Shown piece by piece: positions 1 through 8,809 of a stretch of 62,091 bases of DNA. Position numbers and translations under genes: made by a program. How positions within the stretch are numbered: the first letter of the stretch is position 1; each line of letters opens with the position of its first letter. This stretch comes from Proteobacteria bacterium SG_bin9 (GTDB lineage Bacteria; Pseudomonadota; Alphaproteobacteria; Rhizobiales; Xanthobacteraceae). Below the pieces are notes generated by a model that did no database searches, was not told the origin of the DNA, and saw only the letters and a program-made list of their open reading frames with translations. The DNA lies in NCBI GenBank assembly GCA_002083525.1, contig LWDM01000032.1:407-62497 (forward strand), given 5' to 3'.

Positions 1-178
1 AGAGCGACAGCAGCTCTTCGCCGGATAGAACCTCCAGCGCATCTTCCGGCACCTTCAGCATCAGCGCGTTCTTGCGGGCGCACAGCGAGCAATCGCAGGT
101 GGTGAGTTCGTCGATCCGCTCCGCCTCGATGCGGAATGTCACGGCGCCGCAATGGCAGGATCCGGTGTAGGCGGTCAC
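1..178 (-). CDS. GFA/CENP-V family protein, N-terminal part (runs off window)
   Basis: The first 59 residues are present; the rest lies left of the window. The start is a GTG preceded by a GGGAGA Shine-Dalgarno. The protein opens with SCHCGAVTF and then CDCSLCARKNALM, the first zinc-binding cysteines of the glutathione-dependent formaldehyde-activating (GFA) fold. Members bind structural zinc and some form S-hydroxymethylglutathione; most are uncharacterised, so the substrate is unknown. The call rests only on the N-terminal cysteine pattern. Confidence 0.75.
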   Translation of the reverse strand, partial: MTAYTGSCHCGAVTFRIEAERIDELTTCDCSLCARKNALMLKVPEDALEVLSGEELLSL

Positions 179-342
179 TTCACGATCTCCCGGCCTCACC
201 GCGAGGCGCCCGTCATTCTGCCGCCAAAGGTCCGTGTTGATCCAGCCATGTTTGGCGGCCATCATCCGTCCTGCATTTGAACCGGTACCTCATTGACGCT
301 GACCAATCGAAGGATTGGTCCCCGACTAGCCAAGGAGAGCCC

Positions 343-969
343 ATGCGCGTCGCCCGTCGCCCCCTCATTGCCGCCTTGAGTTTTGGATTTATCGCCGCAC
401 TTGCCGCGACCATGCCGCTCGAGGCCGCATTTGCGCAAGCCAAGCAGCAGCCGGCGCCCGCTCCCCAGGCTGCGCCTCCTCCGCCACCCGAGATCAAGCA
501 GATTGCGCTCACCGAGAAGCAGGTCGAGAACGTCATCACCGCGCAGAAGGATCTCGACGTCATCACTGACAAGCTGCCGGAAGGCGCAGCCGACAAGCCC
601 GATGCAAAGCTGCTCGCGCAGTTCGAGGATGTCGTGAAGAAGTACGGTTTCGCGAGCTATGCCGAGTACGGCCAGGTCGTCGACAACGTCAGCCTGGTGA
701 TGTCGGGGATCGAGCCGAAGTCGAAGGCGTTCACCGATCCGCCGGCGCTCATCAAACAGCAGATCGCCGCGATCGAGGCCGACAAGAAGATTCCGCCAAA
801 GGACAAGCAGGCTGTGCTGGCTGAAATGAAGCAGGCGGAGAAATATGCCGTGTCCGTGCAGTTTCCGGACAACGTGAAGCTCGTCACCAAGTACTACGAC
901 AAGCTGGTCGCAGCGCTCCAGGAAGACGATGAGCCGGCGCCGCCACCGCCGCCGGCGAAGAAGAAGTAA
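343..969 (+). CDS. Exported alanine/proline-rich protein of unknown function
   Basis: A 208-residue protein. I chose the ATG at 343 because an AAGGAGA Shine-Dalgarno sits just upstream and the N-terminus is then a signal peptide (basic start, hydrophobic core, AFAQA cleavage region). An upstream in-frame start would add about 22 unlikely residues. The mature protein has a short Pro/Ala linker, an alpha-helical lysine-rich body and a poly-proline tail ending PPAKKK. I do not recognise a domain. It probably sits in the periplasm; helical lysine-rich proteins of this kind are common in Bradyrhizobiaceae without known roles. Confidence 0.75.
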   Translation: MRVARRPLIAALSFGFIAALAATMPLEAAFAQAKQQPAPAPQAAPPPPPEIKQIALTEKQVENVITAQKDLDVITDKLPEGAADKPDAKLLAQFEDVVKKYGFASYAEYGQVVDNVSLVMSGIEPKSKAFTDPPALIKQQIAAIEADKKIPPKDKQAVLAEMKQAEKYAVSVQFPDNVKLVTKYYDKLVAALQEDDEPAPPPPPAKKK

Positions 970-990
970 CGAACAGATCCCAATCGGCGA

Positions 991-2589
991 TCAGGCTGCG
1001 GTCTCGCGAACGATCACACCTTCGTTCGGCCGCAGCTCGATTGACCGCCCGACGACCTCCTGGTCGCGGTCTGCGAATGTGGAGATGACGATTTCTCCCC
1101 GCTCCGGCGCTGTTTCGAGCAGCGCCGGATTGCCAGTCAGATTTAACGCGACCCACAACCGCTCTGCGCCATATTCGCGCGCGAACCACAATGCGCCGTT
1201 CTCGGAGCCTATGCCGTCGTAAACGCCCAGCTGGAGTGCTGGCGTTTTTTTACGGAGCGCAATCAGCCGCCGGTAGAAGTTCATAAGCGACGCGCTATCT
1301 CCAGCTTGCGCTTCGACGTTCTGCGCCTCCCAGTTCTCGCCCAGCGGCAGCCACGGCTCGGTCGATGAAAATCCCGCGTTATTATCAGACGACCATTGCA
1401 TCGGTGTTCGCACGCCGTCGCGGCCGATACCCTTGCCCGGCACGTTGATTTCCCACGGGTCGCGAATGCGATCGGGCGGAATATCGGCGTGCATCATGCC
1501 GATTTCGTCGCCGTAATAGAGAGTTGGCGTGCCGCGCAGCGTCAGCAGCAACATCGCCGCGTTGCGCAGTTGCGCCTTGCCGACGCGGCTTGCGAGGCGG
1601 CGTCGATCGTGATTGCCGAGCACCCAGTTGGGCCAGGCGCCGGCCGGCAGTAATGCTTCGTATCTCTTTACAAATGCCGCGATGTCCGCGGCTGTCCACG
1701 GTGTGGTCAGCAGTGCGAAATTGAAGGGCAGGTGAGCGCCACCAAGGTTGTTGCCGTAATAGGCAACGACACGCTCCAGCGGCAGATAGATCTCGCCGAT
1801 TAGAAGGCGATCGTCGAATTCGTCGACGACCTCGCGCAGGCCGCGAACGACATCGTGCACCTCGTCGACATCGGCCGAATAGCGAGTCAGCAGACTTTCA
1901 TACGGCGGCCGGCTAGCGTCGTAAGCCGGGTTCAGCGGATTGTCGCGGAATTGCGCATCTTTCATCAGGTGCCACATCACATCGACGCGGAAGCCGTCAA
2001 CGCCCTTGCGCAGCCAGAAACGCATGACGTCGTGCATGGCTGCGCGTACATCCGGGTTGCGCCAGTTCAGATCGGGCTGGGAGCCTAGAAACGCGTGATG
2101 ATAATATTGGCTCGTGGCGGGATCGTACGTCCAGGCGCTGCCGCCGAACTCCGAGAGCCAGTTGTTGGGAGGTCCGCCGTCCCCGTCCGGATCGCGCCAG
2201 ATGTACCAGTCTCTCCGGGGCGACGAGCGCGACAAACGGCTCTCGCCGAACCACGAATGCTGGTCCGAAGTGTGGTTTGGCACCAGATCGAGTATGAGCC
2301 GCAAGCCGTTCGCGTGAAGCTCAGCGAGCAGGGCGTCGAAATCGGCCATCAATCCGAACAGCGGATCGATTCCGCAATAGTCGGAAATGTCGTAGCCGAA
2401 GTCTTTCATCGGCGAGGGAAAGAACGGCGAAATCCAGACCGTCTCGATTCCCAGCTCCTTGAGGTAGGGAATCCGCGCGATGATGCCGCGCAGATCGCCG
2501 ACACCGTCGCCGTTCGAATCCTGAAATGAGCGCGGATAGATCTGGTAGATCGTTGTCGTCTGCCACCAGGGTCTGTCCGCTTGCGTCAA
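991..2589 (-). CDS. Alpha-glucosidase, glycoside hydrolase family 13
   Basis: A 532-residue cytosolic GH13 enzyme that hydrolyses alpha-1,4 or alpha-1,6 glucosidic bonds of small maltooligosaccharides, sucrose or trehalose-like substrates. The N-terminus IYQIYPRSFQDSNGDGVGDL is typical of oligo-1,6-glucosidase/alpha-glucosidases. Conserved region DLVPNHTS (about 101-108), nucleophile Asp203 in GFRVDVMWH, acid/base Glu266 in LLIGEIYLP and transition-state Asp328 in VLGNHDRR are all present, so it should be active. Length fits the family. It stands alone; no sugar ABC transporter is adjacent. Exact substrate specificity cannot be read from the sequence. Confidence 0.93.
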   Translation of the reverse strand: MTQADRPWWQTTTIYQIYPRSFQDSNGDGVGDLRGIIARIPYLKELGIETVWISPFFPSPMKDFGYDISDYCGIDPLFGLMADFDALLAELHANGLRLILDLVPNHTSDQHSWFGESRLSRSSPRRDWYIWRDPDGDGGPPNNWLSEFGGSAWTYDPATSQYYHHAFLGSQPDLNWRNPDVRAAMHDVMRFWLRKGVDGFRVDVMWHLMKDAQFRDNPLNPAYDASRPPYESLLTRYSADVDEVHDVVRGLREVVDEFDDRLLIGEIYLPLERVVAYYGNNLGGAHLPFNFALLTTPWTAADIAAFVKRYEALLPAGAWPNWVLGNHDRRRLASRVGKAQLRNAAMLLLTLRGTPTLYYGDEIGMMHADIPPDRIRDPWEINVPGKGIGRDGVRTPMQWSSDNNAGFSSTEPWLPLGENWEAQNVEAQAGDSASLMNFYRRLIALRKKTPALQLGVYDGIGSENGALWFAREYGAERLWVALNLTGNPALLETAPERGEIVISTFADRDQEVVGRSIELRPNEGVIVRETAA

Positions 2590-2676
2590 AACCGGCTCCT
2601 GTTGCCTGATTGCGAATCAGTGCTCAGGCAACAGGTAAGGCAAGTCTGTTTGCCGTTGTGTGACGGCCTGCAAGCC

Positions 2677-3762
2677 TTAGTCGAACATGATCACGCTGCG
2701 CAGCGTCTTGCCGGCCTTCATGTTGGCGAAGCCCTCGTTGATTTCGGAGAGCTTCAGCTTGGCCGAAATCCAGTCGTCGAGGTGCAGCTTGCCACGCATG
2801 TAGAACTCGATCAGACGCGGCATGTCGACCCGGAAGTGGTTCGAGCCCATGGACGAGCCCTGAATCTTGCGTTCGCGCAGGAAGTCGAAGCCGTGCAGCT
2901 CGATCTTTTCGCCGAATGGCACCATGCCGACGATGGTCGCAGTGCCGCCGACGGCCAGCATCTGAAAGGCCTGCTCGGCGGTCTTCTTGCTGCCCAGCAC
3001 CTCGAACGCGTGCTGCACGCTGCCGTTGGTCAGATTCTTCACCTGCTCGACGGGATCGCCATCCTTCGGATTAACGAGGTCAGTCGCGCCGAGCTTGGTT
3101 GCGAGCTGCAGCTTTACCGGGTTGGTATCGATGGCGATGATGCGGCCGGCGCCGGCGATCGCCGCGCCGTTGATCGCCGCCATGCCGACGCCGCCGCAAC
3201 CGATGACCGCGACTGTCTCGCCGGCAACGACCTTGGCTGTGTTCACGACCGCGCCGTAGCCGGTGATGACGCCGCAGCCGATCAGCGCTGCGAGCTCAAG
3301 CGGCATATCGCGGCGGATTTTCACGATCGCGTTCTCGTGCACGAGCATCTGTTCGGCGAACGACGACAGATTGAGAAACTGATGCATCTGCTCGCCGCCC
3401 TTCCAGCTCAGCCGCTTGGACTGGCCGGGGAGCATCTTCACGTCGGTGTTGGTGCAGATGACGGTGCGGCCGGTCGCGCAGTTATCGCAGGTGCCGCAGA
3501 ACACGGACAGGCAGGTCACGACGTGATCGCCGGGCTTCACGTAGGTGACGTCGGCGCCGACCTGTTCAACCACGCCGGCCGACTCGTGGCCCAGAACCGC
3601 GGGAAGCGGGTGAGGGTAGAGGCCTTCCATGAAGTGCAGGTCGGAATGGCAGAGCCCCGCAACCTTGGTCCGGATCAGAACCTCACGCGGTCCTGGCTTC
3701 TGCAGGATGACATCCTCGATCGCGAGCGGCTGATTGACGGTGTGCAGAACGGCGGCCTTCAT
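2677..3762 (-). CDS. Zinc-dependent alcohol dehydrogenase (MDR family)
   Basis: A 361-residue NAD(P)-dependent medium-chain dehydrogenase. Catalytic zinc ligands Cys38 (GLCHSD) and His59-Glu60 (GHES) and the structural-zinc cysteines 89, 92, 95 and 103 are intact. The Rossmann motif GCGGVGMAA lies near residue 190. The insert and the GCGVITGYG motif resemble the class III/Mycobacterium-type group (glutathione-dependent formaldehyde dehydrogenase, aryl or aliphatic alcohol dehydrogenases). The enzyme oxidises a primary alcohol or reduces the aldehyde; the substrate is not determinable. It is separated from the GH13 gene by about 90 bases and is probably its own unit. Confidence 0.92.
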   Translation of the reverse strand: MKAAVLHTVNQPLAIEDVILQKPGPREVLIRTKVAGLCHSDLHFMEGLYPHPLPAVLGHESAGVVEQVGADVTYVKPGDHVVTCLSVFCGTCDNCATGRTVICTNTDVKMLPGQSKRLSWKGGEQMHQFLNLSSFAEQMLVHENAIVKIRRDMPLELAALIGCGVITGYGAVVNTAKVVAGETVAVIGCGGVGMAAINGAAIAGAGRIIAIDTNPVKLQLATKLGATDLVNPKDGDPVEQVKNLTNGSVQHAFEVLGSKKTAEQAFQMLAVGGTATIVGMVPFGEKIELHGFDFLRERKIQGSSMGSNHFRVDMPRLIEFYMRGKLHLDDWISAKLKLSEINEGFANMKAGKTLRSVIMFD

Positions 3763-3870
3763 TGCGTTTCCCCACTATGTTTTTGTTGGCCGCAAGCTAA
3801 TCCGGTTTTAGCCCTGTGACGCAAGCCGCGATTGTTGTTGCTATTTCACGCATGCTTTGATGCGCGCGGA

Positions 3871-4992
3871 TCAGGCCGGATAGCGATCGTTGCCGGACGG
3901 CTTCAGCCCGCCATAACCGATGATCCAACGCAGTGGTCCCGGCTGGCCGCCGGGTGCATCCAGCTGCACGGTGATCCGCCGGTCGGTTGCGGCCGCGAGT
4001 CCGTCGACAATGCCTGACAACGCCGCAAGGCCGCTTCGATCGTAGTCGGCGAGACCGGCCATATTGCCCCATTGCTTCTGAACGACGACGACCTTGCCCG
4101 CCTCCCGCGTGAGCGAAGCCTCGTCGCCCTGCGCCTCGATCAGCGCAAGCAGCAGGCGCGCGAAGCCATCCGGACCGTCGCCAACCCCGCTTGAATGATA
4201 CCCGCCGAGATGCGGTGCGATTTCAGGGCCGAGCTGCATCCCGACCAGCTTGCCATTGGTATGGAGCAGGGGCGCCGCAGCGTCCGAACCGAACAGGGCC
4301 GCCGCGACGGGCAATCCCGTCCGCACATATTCCATCGCGTAGTTGCGATAGGCCTTGTCCAGGCGCGCCTTCGGCCAGTTGTTGCCGGCGAGCGCAGGCG
4401 CTTTTGCGAAATCGAACAGCGGTGCTTCGAGCCCCGGCTCGAAGCGCAACCGTTCTTCCGGCTGCAGCTCGCGGTCGTATTCGTAATAGAAGCCTTCGAG
4501 CCCGTTCTCCCCATCGACAGTTTGCTTCGTGCAGACGAAGCCCATGCGCGGGTTTTTCAACGAGACGCCGTTGTGGGCGTGCCAGCCGCGCAGCATCGCC
4601 GCCGAGACCTCGCTCGGAATGGCACAGATCGCCGTGCCCTTCCAGATCCAGCGCGGCGGCGGATAACGCACCCAGGCCTTGCGGTCGGACTCATACATGT
4701 ACTCGACCGAAACGCCGCCGATGAAATTGCTGAGATAGTGGTACTGCGCGGCGGCGACCGGATGCGGCAGTTTGTCGAGGCCGAGCTTGATCAGACCCGG
4801 CAGAAATCGTTCATGATGCTGCCGCCGGAAGACGCGGAAGACGAATTCGGCGGCGTCCGCCGTATTCCGCCGTGTCACCAGCGTCATAATCAGACCGGTG
4901 AAATAGGCATGGTAGAGATCCGCGACCGCGTGCCACGGGTTTGGTTCGACACGTCCGTCCGTGGCCGGCTGGGTGGCGGCGATCGTCACCAT
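3871..4992 (-). CDS. Conserved protein of unknown function, co-transcribed with M20 peptidase
   Basis: A 373-residue protein with no signal peptide and no family I can name. It is rich in aromatic residues (several Tyr/Trp clusters such as FYYEYD and AYRNYAMEYVRTG) and ends with a Gly-rich IIGYGGLKPSG tail. There are no obvious transmembrane segments or nucleotide-binding motifs. It starts 24 bases after the stop of the M20 peptidase on the same strand, so the two are probably one operon and the protein may act on, or alongside, the same substrate. Coding is supported by the uninterrupted frame, alphaproteobacterial codon use and operon position. Confidence 0.75.
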   Translation of the reverse strand: MVTIAATQPATDGRVEPNPWHAVADLYHAYFTGLIMTLVTRRNTADAAEFVFRVFRRQHHERFLPGLIKLGLDKLPHPVAAAQYHYLSNFIGGVSVEYMYESDRKAWVRYPPPRWIWKGTAICAIPSEVSAAMLRGWHAHNGVSLKNPRMGFVCTKQTVDGENGLEGFYYEYDRELQPEERLRFEPGLEAPLFDFAKAPALAGNNWPKARLDKAYRNYAMEYVRTGLPVAAALFGSDAAAPLLHTNGKLVGMQLGPEIAPHLGGYHSSGVGDGPDGFARLLLALIEAQGDEASLTREAGKVVVVQKQWGNMAGLADYDRSGLAALSGIVDGLAAATDRRITVQLDAPGGQPGPLRWIIGYGGLKPSGNDRYPA

Positions 4993-5016
4993 GCGATTGG
5001 TCTCCTCTTACGTTTC

Positions 5017-6264
5017 TTATTTCTTCGCGAGCTCGTTCAGAAGCCGCGTCACCAGATAGAGCCGCGGGACGATGGAATCCGTGACGATGAATTCGTCGCG
5101 GGCGTGATAACCGAATCCGCCAAGCCCGAAGCCTTCCACCACCACGGCCTTGCCGTTGCGCGCCGCATACGCCGCATCGGTGCCGCCGCCGGTCATGGGA
5201 ATGAGATCGAGCTTGCGGTCGATCTCTGCATAAATGCGCATCGCCTGCTCCGCGACAGCGACGCTGGCCGGGCCACCGACAAAAGCCGGGCGGCCCGGCT
5301 CGAGCCGCAGGGTGATTTCAGTACCGGGAACGAGCTTGTTGGAGTCGATCTTGGCTTGCAGCGCTGAGCGGAGACGTTCGAGTCCATCCGGTACGGTCAG
5401 GCGGATGTCGCCGTAGGCTGTTGCCTTCTCCGGGATCTGGTTGCGGACGGTGCCGGCCTGCGACACCGTCCAGCTCAACTGCGTTCCGGGAATTTCCTTC
5501 GCGACGTCGCGAGTCTGCAAGATTTGGTGCGACAGCTCGACGAGCGCGTTGGCGCCGAGCAGGGGCGCGACGCCCGCATGCGACGCGCGGCCCTTCACCT
5601 CAAGAATGGCCGTGGCGATGCCGCTTGTGCCGAGCGTCAGCGCTTCATTGCTCGCCGCATCCCTGAGGGCCGATGGCTCGCATGACAGCACGTAGTCATG
5701 CTGATCGGCGATCTCGGAGATGATATCGCCCGATCCGACCGAACCGGCTTCCTCGTCTGGGTTGATGACGACAGTGAGTTTGGCGTAGTCGCGCCAATTC
5801 GCGTCTTGCAGAATCTTTAGTGCATGCAGGATCACCGCAAGACCGCCCTTGTCGTCGGCGATGCCCGGTCCGTAGATCTTGTTGCCGTCGACGCGGTAGG
5901 GTTGGGTGGCGAGAATGTCACGCTGATAGACCGTGTCCATATGGGCGATGAGCATCAGCCGTTTGGTGCCGGTCCCCGTCATCGTACCGATGACGATATC
6001 CGCGAGCGCACCTCTCACCGTCTTGCGCCGCTCGGTCGTCATCCCGGCCGCTTTCAGCTGCGGCTCAAGGTAATCGGCCATCCTGGCAAGGCCGGCGGTG
6101 TCGCTGCTGCCGGACTCGATCTGCACCAGGTCGCGAAGGGTTTCGATCAAGGCAGGCTTGGCTTGCTCGGCGGCGGCAAGGAGCTTGGCGTCGCGCGCGA
6201 TGGCGGAGGATAGGCCGGCAAGACAGACGATCGAGATCAGGACAAGCGAGCGCGCATCGACCAT
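5017..6264 (-). CDS. M20 family metallopeptidase, glutamate carboxypeptidase type
   Basis: A 415-residue exported di-zinc exopeptidase similar to carboxypeptidase G2, which releases C-terminal glutamate from folates or peptides. A signal peptide covers about residues 1-23. Metal and catalytic residues are visible: His108 and Asp110 in AHMDTV, Asp137 in GIADDKGG, Glu171-Glu172 in NPDEEAGSVGS, and a C-terminal metal histidine in GYHARDEF. The dimerisation domain lies between about 205 and 315. It is the first gene of a likely two-gene unit with the unknown gene downstream. Whether the substrate is a folate, a gamma-glutamyl or an N-acyl compound is open. Confidence 0.92.
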   Translation of the reverse strand: MVDARSLVLISIVCLAGLSSAIARDAKLLAAAEQAKPALIETLRDLVQIESGSSDTAGLARMADYLEPQLKAAGMTTERRKTVRGALADIVIGTMTGTGTKRLMLIAHMDTVYQRDILATQPYRVDGNKIYGPGIADDKGGLAVILHALKILQDANWRDYAKLTVVINPDEEAGSVGSGDIISEIADQHDYVLSCEPSALRDAASNEALTLGTSGIATAILEVKGRASHAGVAPLLGANALVELSHQILQTRDVAKEIPGTQLSWTVSQAGTVRNQIPEKATAYGDIRLTVPDGLERLRSALQAKIDSNKLVPGTEITLRLEPGRPAFVGGPASVAVAEQAMRIYAEIDRKLDLIPMTGGGTDAAYAARNGKAVVVEGFGLGGFGYHARDEFIVTDSIVPRLYLVTRLLNELAKK

Positions 6265-6336
6265 GACAACCTCCGGACGAGATGGTGCAGGGAGGTTAGC
6301 AGTCCGTGCCGCGATTGCCAGATACTCCGGCGCAGC

Positions 6337-7119
6337 TCAGTCCAGCCACTTCGCCAGCGCAGCTTTCAGCTCGCCCTTCTCACGGGCGATGTGTAGCCAC
6401 TGGTCGACGAACGCCTTGAACGCGGGATCGCGCTGCATCCAGTAGGCCTTTTCCGCGAAGTCGAACGGTTTCTCCGGATGCACGGCGCAGAGCACGCCCG
6501 GATGCTGCTTCTGCTGATAGCGGGTCTCGGTCGAATCCGTCATCATCAGGTCAGCGCGGCCGTTGGCGATCTCCTCGAAGATCGTGACGTTGTCCGGATG
6601 AACCCTGATTTCGGCGTTCTTGGCGTTCGCTCGCGCGAAACGCTCATTGGTGCCGCCCGGATTGACGATGACGCGGACGCCCGGCTTGTCGATGTCGCTC
6701 AGAGCTTCGTACTTGCCCTTGTCGGCGCATCGGGCGATCGGTGTCTTGCCGTCGCGCAGGATGGCCGTCGAGAACAAGCCCTTCTTCTGCCGATCCAGCG
6801 TGATCGAAATACCGCTCATGGCGATGTCGAAGCGGTCAGCCTCGAAGTCTTTCATCAGCGTTGGCCAGCTCGTCTGTACGAACTCGACCTTGACGCCGAG
6901 CGCCTGGCCAAGAGCATTGGCCATGTCGATGTCGAGGCCCTCGTAGCTACTGTTCTCTTTCACGAGATGTGTGAAGGGACGGTAGTCGCCGGTGGTCCCG
7001 ACCCTCAGCGTGCCACGGGTCACGATGTCGTCGAGCCGGGACGTGCTTGCTTGCTGGGCTGTGGCCGGTGATCCAACCGCTAGAAATGCAATAACGGCAG
7101 CGGCAGCAAGCTTGAGCAT
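6337..7119 (-). CDS. pheC: Periplasmic cyclohexadienyl dehydratase (prephenate/arogenate dehydratase)
   Basis: A 260-residue secreted protein of the periplasmic binding-protein fold. It closely matches my memory of Pseudomonas aeruginosa PheC: signal peptide ending ATAQQ, then TTGDYRPFT (42-50), TSWPTLMKDF, FDIAMSGIS, DGKTPI, NPGGTNERFARAN (153-165), HPDNVTIF (174-181), LMMTDSTE (191-198) and DFAEKAYW. Such enzymes convert prephenate to phenylpyruvate or arogenate to phenylalanine outside the cytoplasm. The ATG at 7119 lies 11 bases after the GST stop, so it is the distal gene of that unit. Ordinary amino-acid binding proteins share the fold, but the binding-site motifs favour the enzyme. Confidence 0.82.
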   Translation of the reverse strand: MLKLAAAAVIAFLAVGSPATAQQASTSRLDDIVTRGTLRVGTTGDYRPFTHLVKENSSYEGLDIDMANALGQALGVKVEFVQTSWPTLMKDFEADRFDIAMSGISITLDRQKKGLFSTAILRDGKTPIARCADKGKYEALSDIDKPGVRVIVNPGGTNERFARANAKNAEIRVHPDNVTIFEEIANGRADLMMTDSTETRYQQKQHPGVLCAVHPEKPFDFAEKAYWMQRDPAFKAFVDQWLHIAREKGELKAALAKWLD

Positions 7120-7130
7120 GGCAATTGTCC

Positions 7131-7748
7131 TTATGCCGGCGGTGGCACCGAGATTTTCACGGACTCGCGCTGCATCATCTTCTCGTGGAAGGCCGCGAGT
7201 TTCGGATAGGCCTTGCGCCATCCGCAATCGGCAAAGCGGAAGTCCGCGTAACCGAGAACGCAGACCACGCCGATCTGCGCGATATCGAGCGGGCCGGAGA
7301 GGGTATCGATGCGCTTTTCGAAACGCGCCATGCCTTGCCATACGCGATTCCAGTGATCGTCGTTCCAGGCTTGCCAGCGGAACGGCTCGGGCCGCACGGC
7401 CTTTTCGTAGCGGCAGAGCAGCATCGAATCGAGCATGCCCTGCAGCATCGAATGATCGCTCTTGACCCGCCAGCGCGTCGGGCCCGACGCCGGAATGAGC
7501 TTGCCGCCGCCTGCGAGTTCGTCGAGATATTCGACGATCACGTAAGAGTCGACGATGACATCGCCGTTGTCGAGGATCAGGGCCGGCAGCTTCTTCACCG
7601 GATTGACGTCGCGAATGTACTCGTCGTTCGCCTCACCGGGAACGACCTTTGCGGAGATGAACTCGATCTTGTCGATCAGTCCGAGTTCGATTGCGGCAAT
7701 CCGGACCTTGCGCGCAAACGGTGATGACGGCGAAAACACAAGCTTCAT
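7131..7748 (-). CDS. Glutathione S-transferase family protein
   Basis: A 205-residue cytosolic GST. The thioredoxin-like N-terminal domain begins MKLVFSPSSPFARKVR, where Ser5-Ser9 would supply the thiol-stabilising hydroxyl, and contains the cis-proline segment KKLPALIL and the glutathione gamma-glutamyl contact DSYVIVEYLDE. The all-helical C-terminal domain follows from about residue 90. It is 11 bases upstream of pheC and about 50 bases downstream of a FAH-family gene on the same strand. A GST beside a FAH-family hydrolase is also seen in tyrosine catabolism (maleylacetoacetate isomerase), but this one lacks the clear SSCS signature of that enzyme. Confidence 0.9.
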   Translation of the reverse strand: MKLVFSPSSPFARKVRIAAIELGLIDKIEFISAKVVPGEANDEYIRDVNPVKKLPALILDNGDVIVDSYVIVEYLDELAGGGKLIPASGPTRWRVKSDHSMLQGMLDSMLLCRYEKAVRPEPFRWQAWNDDHWNRVWQGMARFEKRIDTLSGPLDIAQIGVVCVLGYADFRFADCGWRKAYPKLAAFHEKMMQRESVKISVPPPA

Positions 7749-7793
7749 GACGCGCCTTTCGGGGCTCGGAAATGTTGCGGCAATCCTGTGACG

Positions 7794-8636
7794 TCAGGCA
7801 GCGACGATTTTCTGCCGCTGCTCGCCGAGACCTTCGATGCCGAGCGCGACTTCGTCGCCGACCTCGAGGAACTTCGGCGGCTTCATGCCGAGGCCGACGC
7901 CGGGAGGTGTGCCGGTGGTGACGATGTCACCCGGCAAGAGAGTCATGAACTGCGAGACGTACGACACGGCCTTGGCGACCGAGAAGATCATCGTCTTGGT
8001 CGAGCCGTTCTGGCAGCGCTTGCCGTTGACGTCGAGCCACATGCCGAGGCTACCGGGGTTCGGCACTTCGTCCTTGGTGACGAGCCACGGACCGACCGGA
8101 CCGAAGGTGTCGTGCGACTTGCCCTTGGTCCACTGGCCGAGGCGCTCGAGCTGGAAGTTGCGCTCGGATACGTCGTTGCAGACGCAGTAGCCGGCGACGT
8201 GATCCATCGCCTGTGCTTCGGTCACGTACTTGGCGCGCGTGCCGATGATGATGGCGAGTTCGACTTCCCAGTCGAGCTTGGTGGAGCCGCGCGGTTTCTC
8301 GACGTTGTCGTTCGGCCCGCACAGGCTGGTGTTGGCCTTGAGGAAGAAGATCGGCTCGGTCGGGACCGACGAGCCGGTTTCGGCGGCGTGGTCGGCGAAG
8401 TTGAGGCCGATCGCGACGAACTTCGACATGCCTGTGACGGGAGCACCGATGCGCGGCGAGCCGGAGACGGCGGGGAGCGAATTGACGTCGATGGCGGCGA
8501 GCTTCTTCAGGCCCTCGGGCGAGTAGGCGGTGCCATCGAGATCCTTCACATGGGCGGACAGATCGCGGATTTTGCCGGCGCTATCGAGAATTCCGGGCTT
8601 TTCCTGGCCGAGTGCGCCGTACCGAAGCAACTTCAT
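7794..8636 (-). CDS. Fumarylacetoacetate hydrolase family protein
   Basis: A 280-residue protein, the standard length for the FAH-family group that includes ureidoglycolate lyase, fumarylpyruvate hydrolase and 2-hydroxyhepta-2,4-dienedioate isomerase. The divalent metal site is visible as Glu124-x-Glu126 (DWEVELAI) and Asp155 (CNDVSER), with the FLKANTSL substrate loop before it. The start at 8636 is fixed by a GGGAAGGAC Shine-Dalgarno; the open frame extends further upstream but without one. These enzymes cleave or isomerise C-C bonds of 2-oxo or 3-keto acids from aromatic or purine breakdown. The substrate here is unknown. Confidence 0.92.
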   Translation of the reverse strand: MKLLRYGALGQEKPGILDSAGKIRDLSAHVKDLDGTAYSPEGLKKLAAIDVNSLPAVSGSPRIGAPVTGMSKFVAIGLNFADHAAETGSSVPTEPIFFLKANTSLCGPNDNVEKPRGSTKLDWEVELAIIIGTRAKYVTEAQAMDHVAGYCVCNDVSERNFQLERLGQWTKGKSHDTFGPVGPWLVTKDEVPNPGSLGMWLDVNGKRCQNGSTKTMIFSVAKAVSYVSQFMTLLPGDIVTTGTPPGVGLGMKPPKFLEVGDEVALGIEGLGEQRQKIVAA

Positions 8637-8809
8637 ATGGATCGTCCTTCCCTGCGGGGTTTCTTGTTGCCGCCTTTCATGGAACAGGGACCCGAAAAAT
8701 TCAACCGGCGCAAGCGCATAAGCCTTACGCCGATCGCTCAAAAGTGCCTCAAATACGGGCCTTTCTTCGCTGCGGTGCGAAAACGACGCTCGGAATATTA
8801 CGGAGCGCG

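Noticed and set aside
6337..7119. Reading the pheC product as an ordinary amino-acid ABC-transporter binding protein
   Set aside because: No permease or ATPase genes are adjacent, and the NPGGTNE, HPDN and MMTD motifs match my memory of PheC closely.
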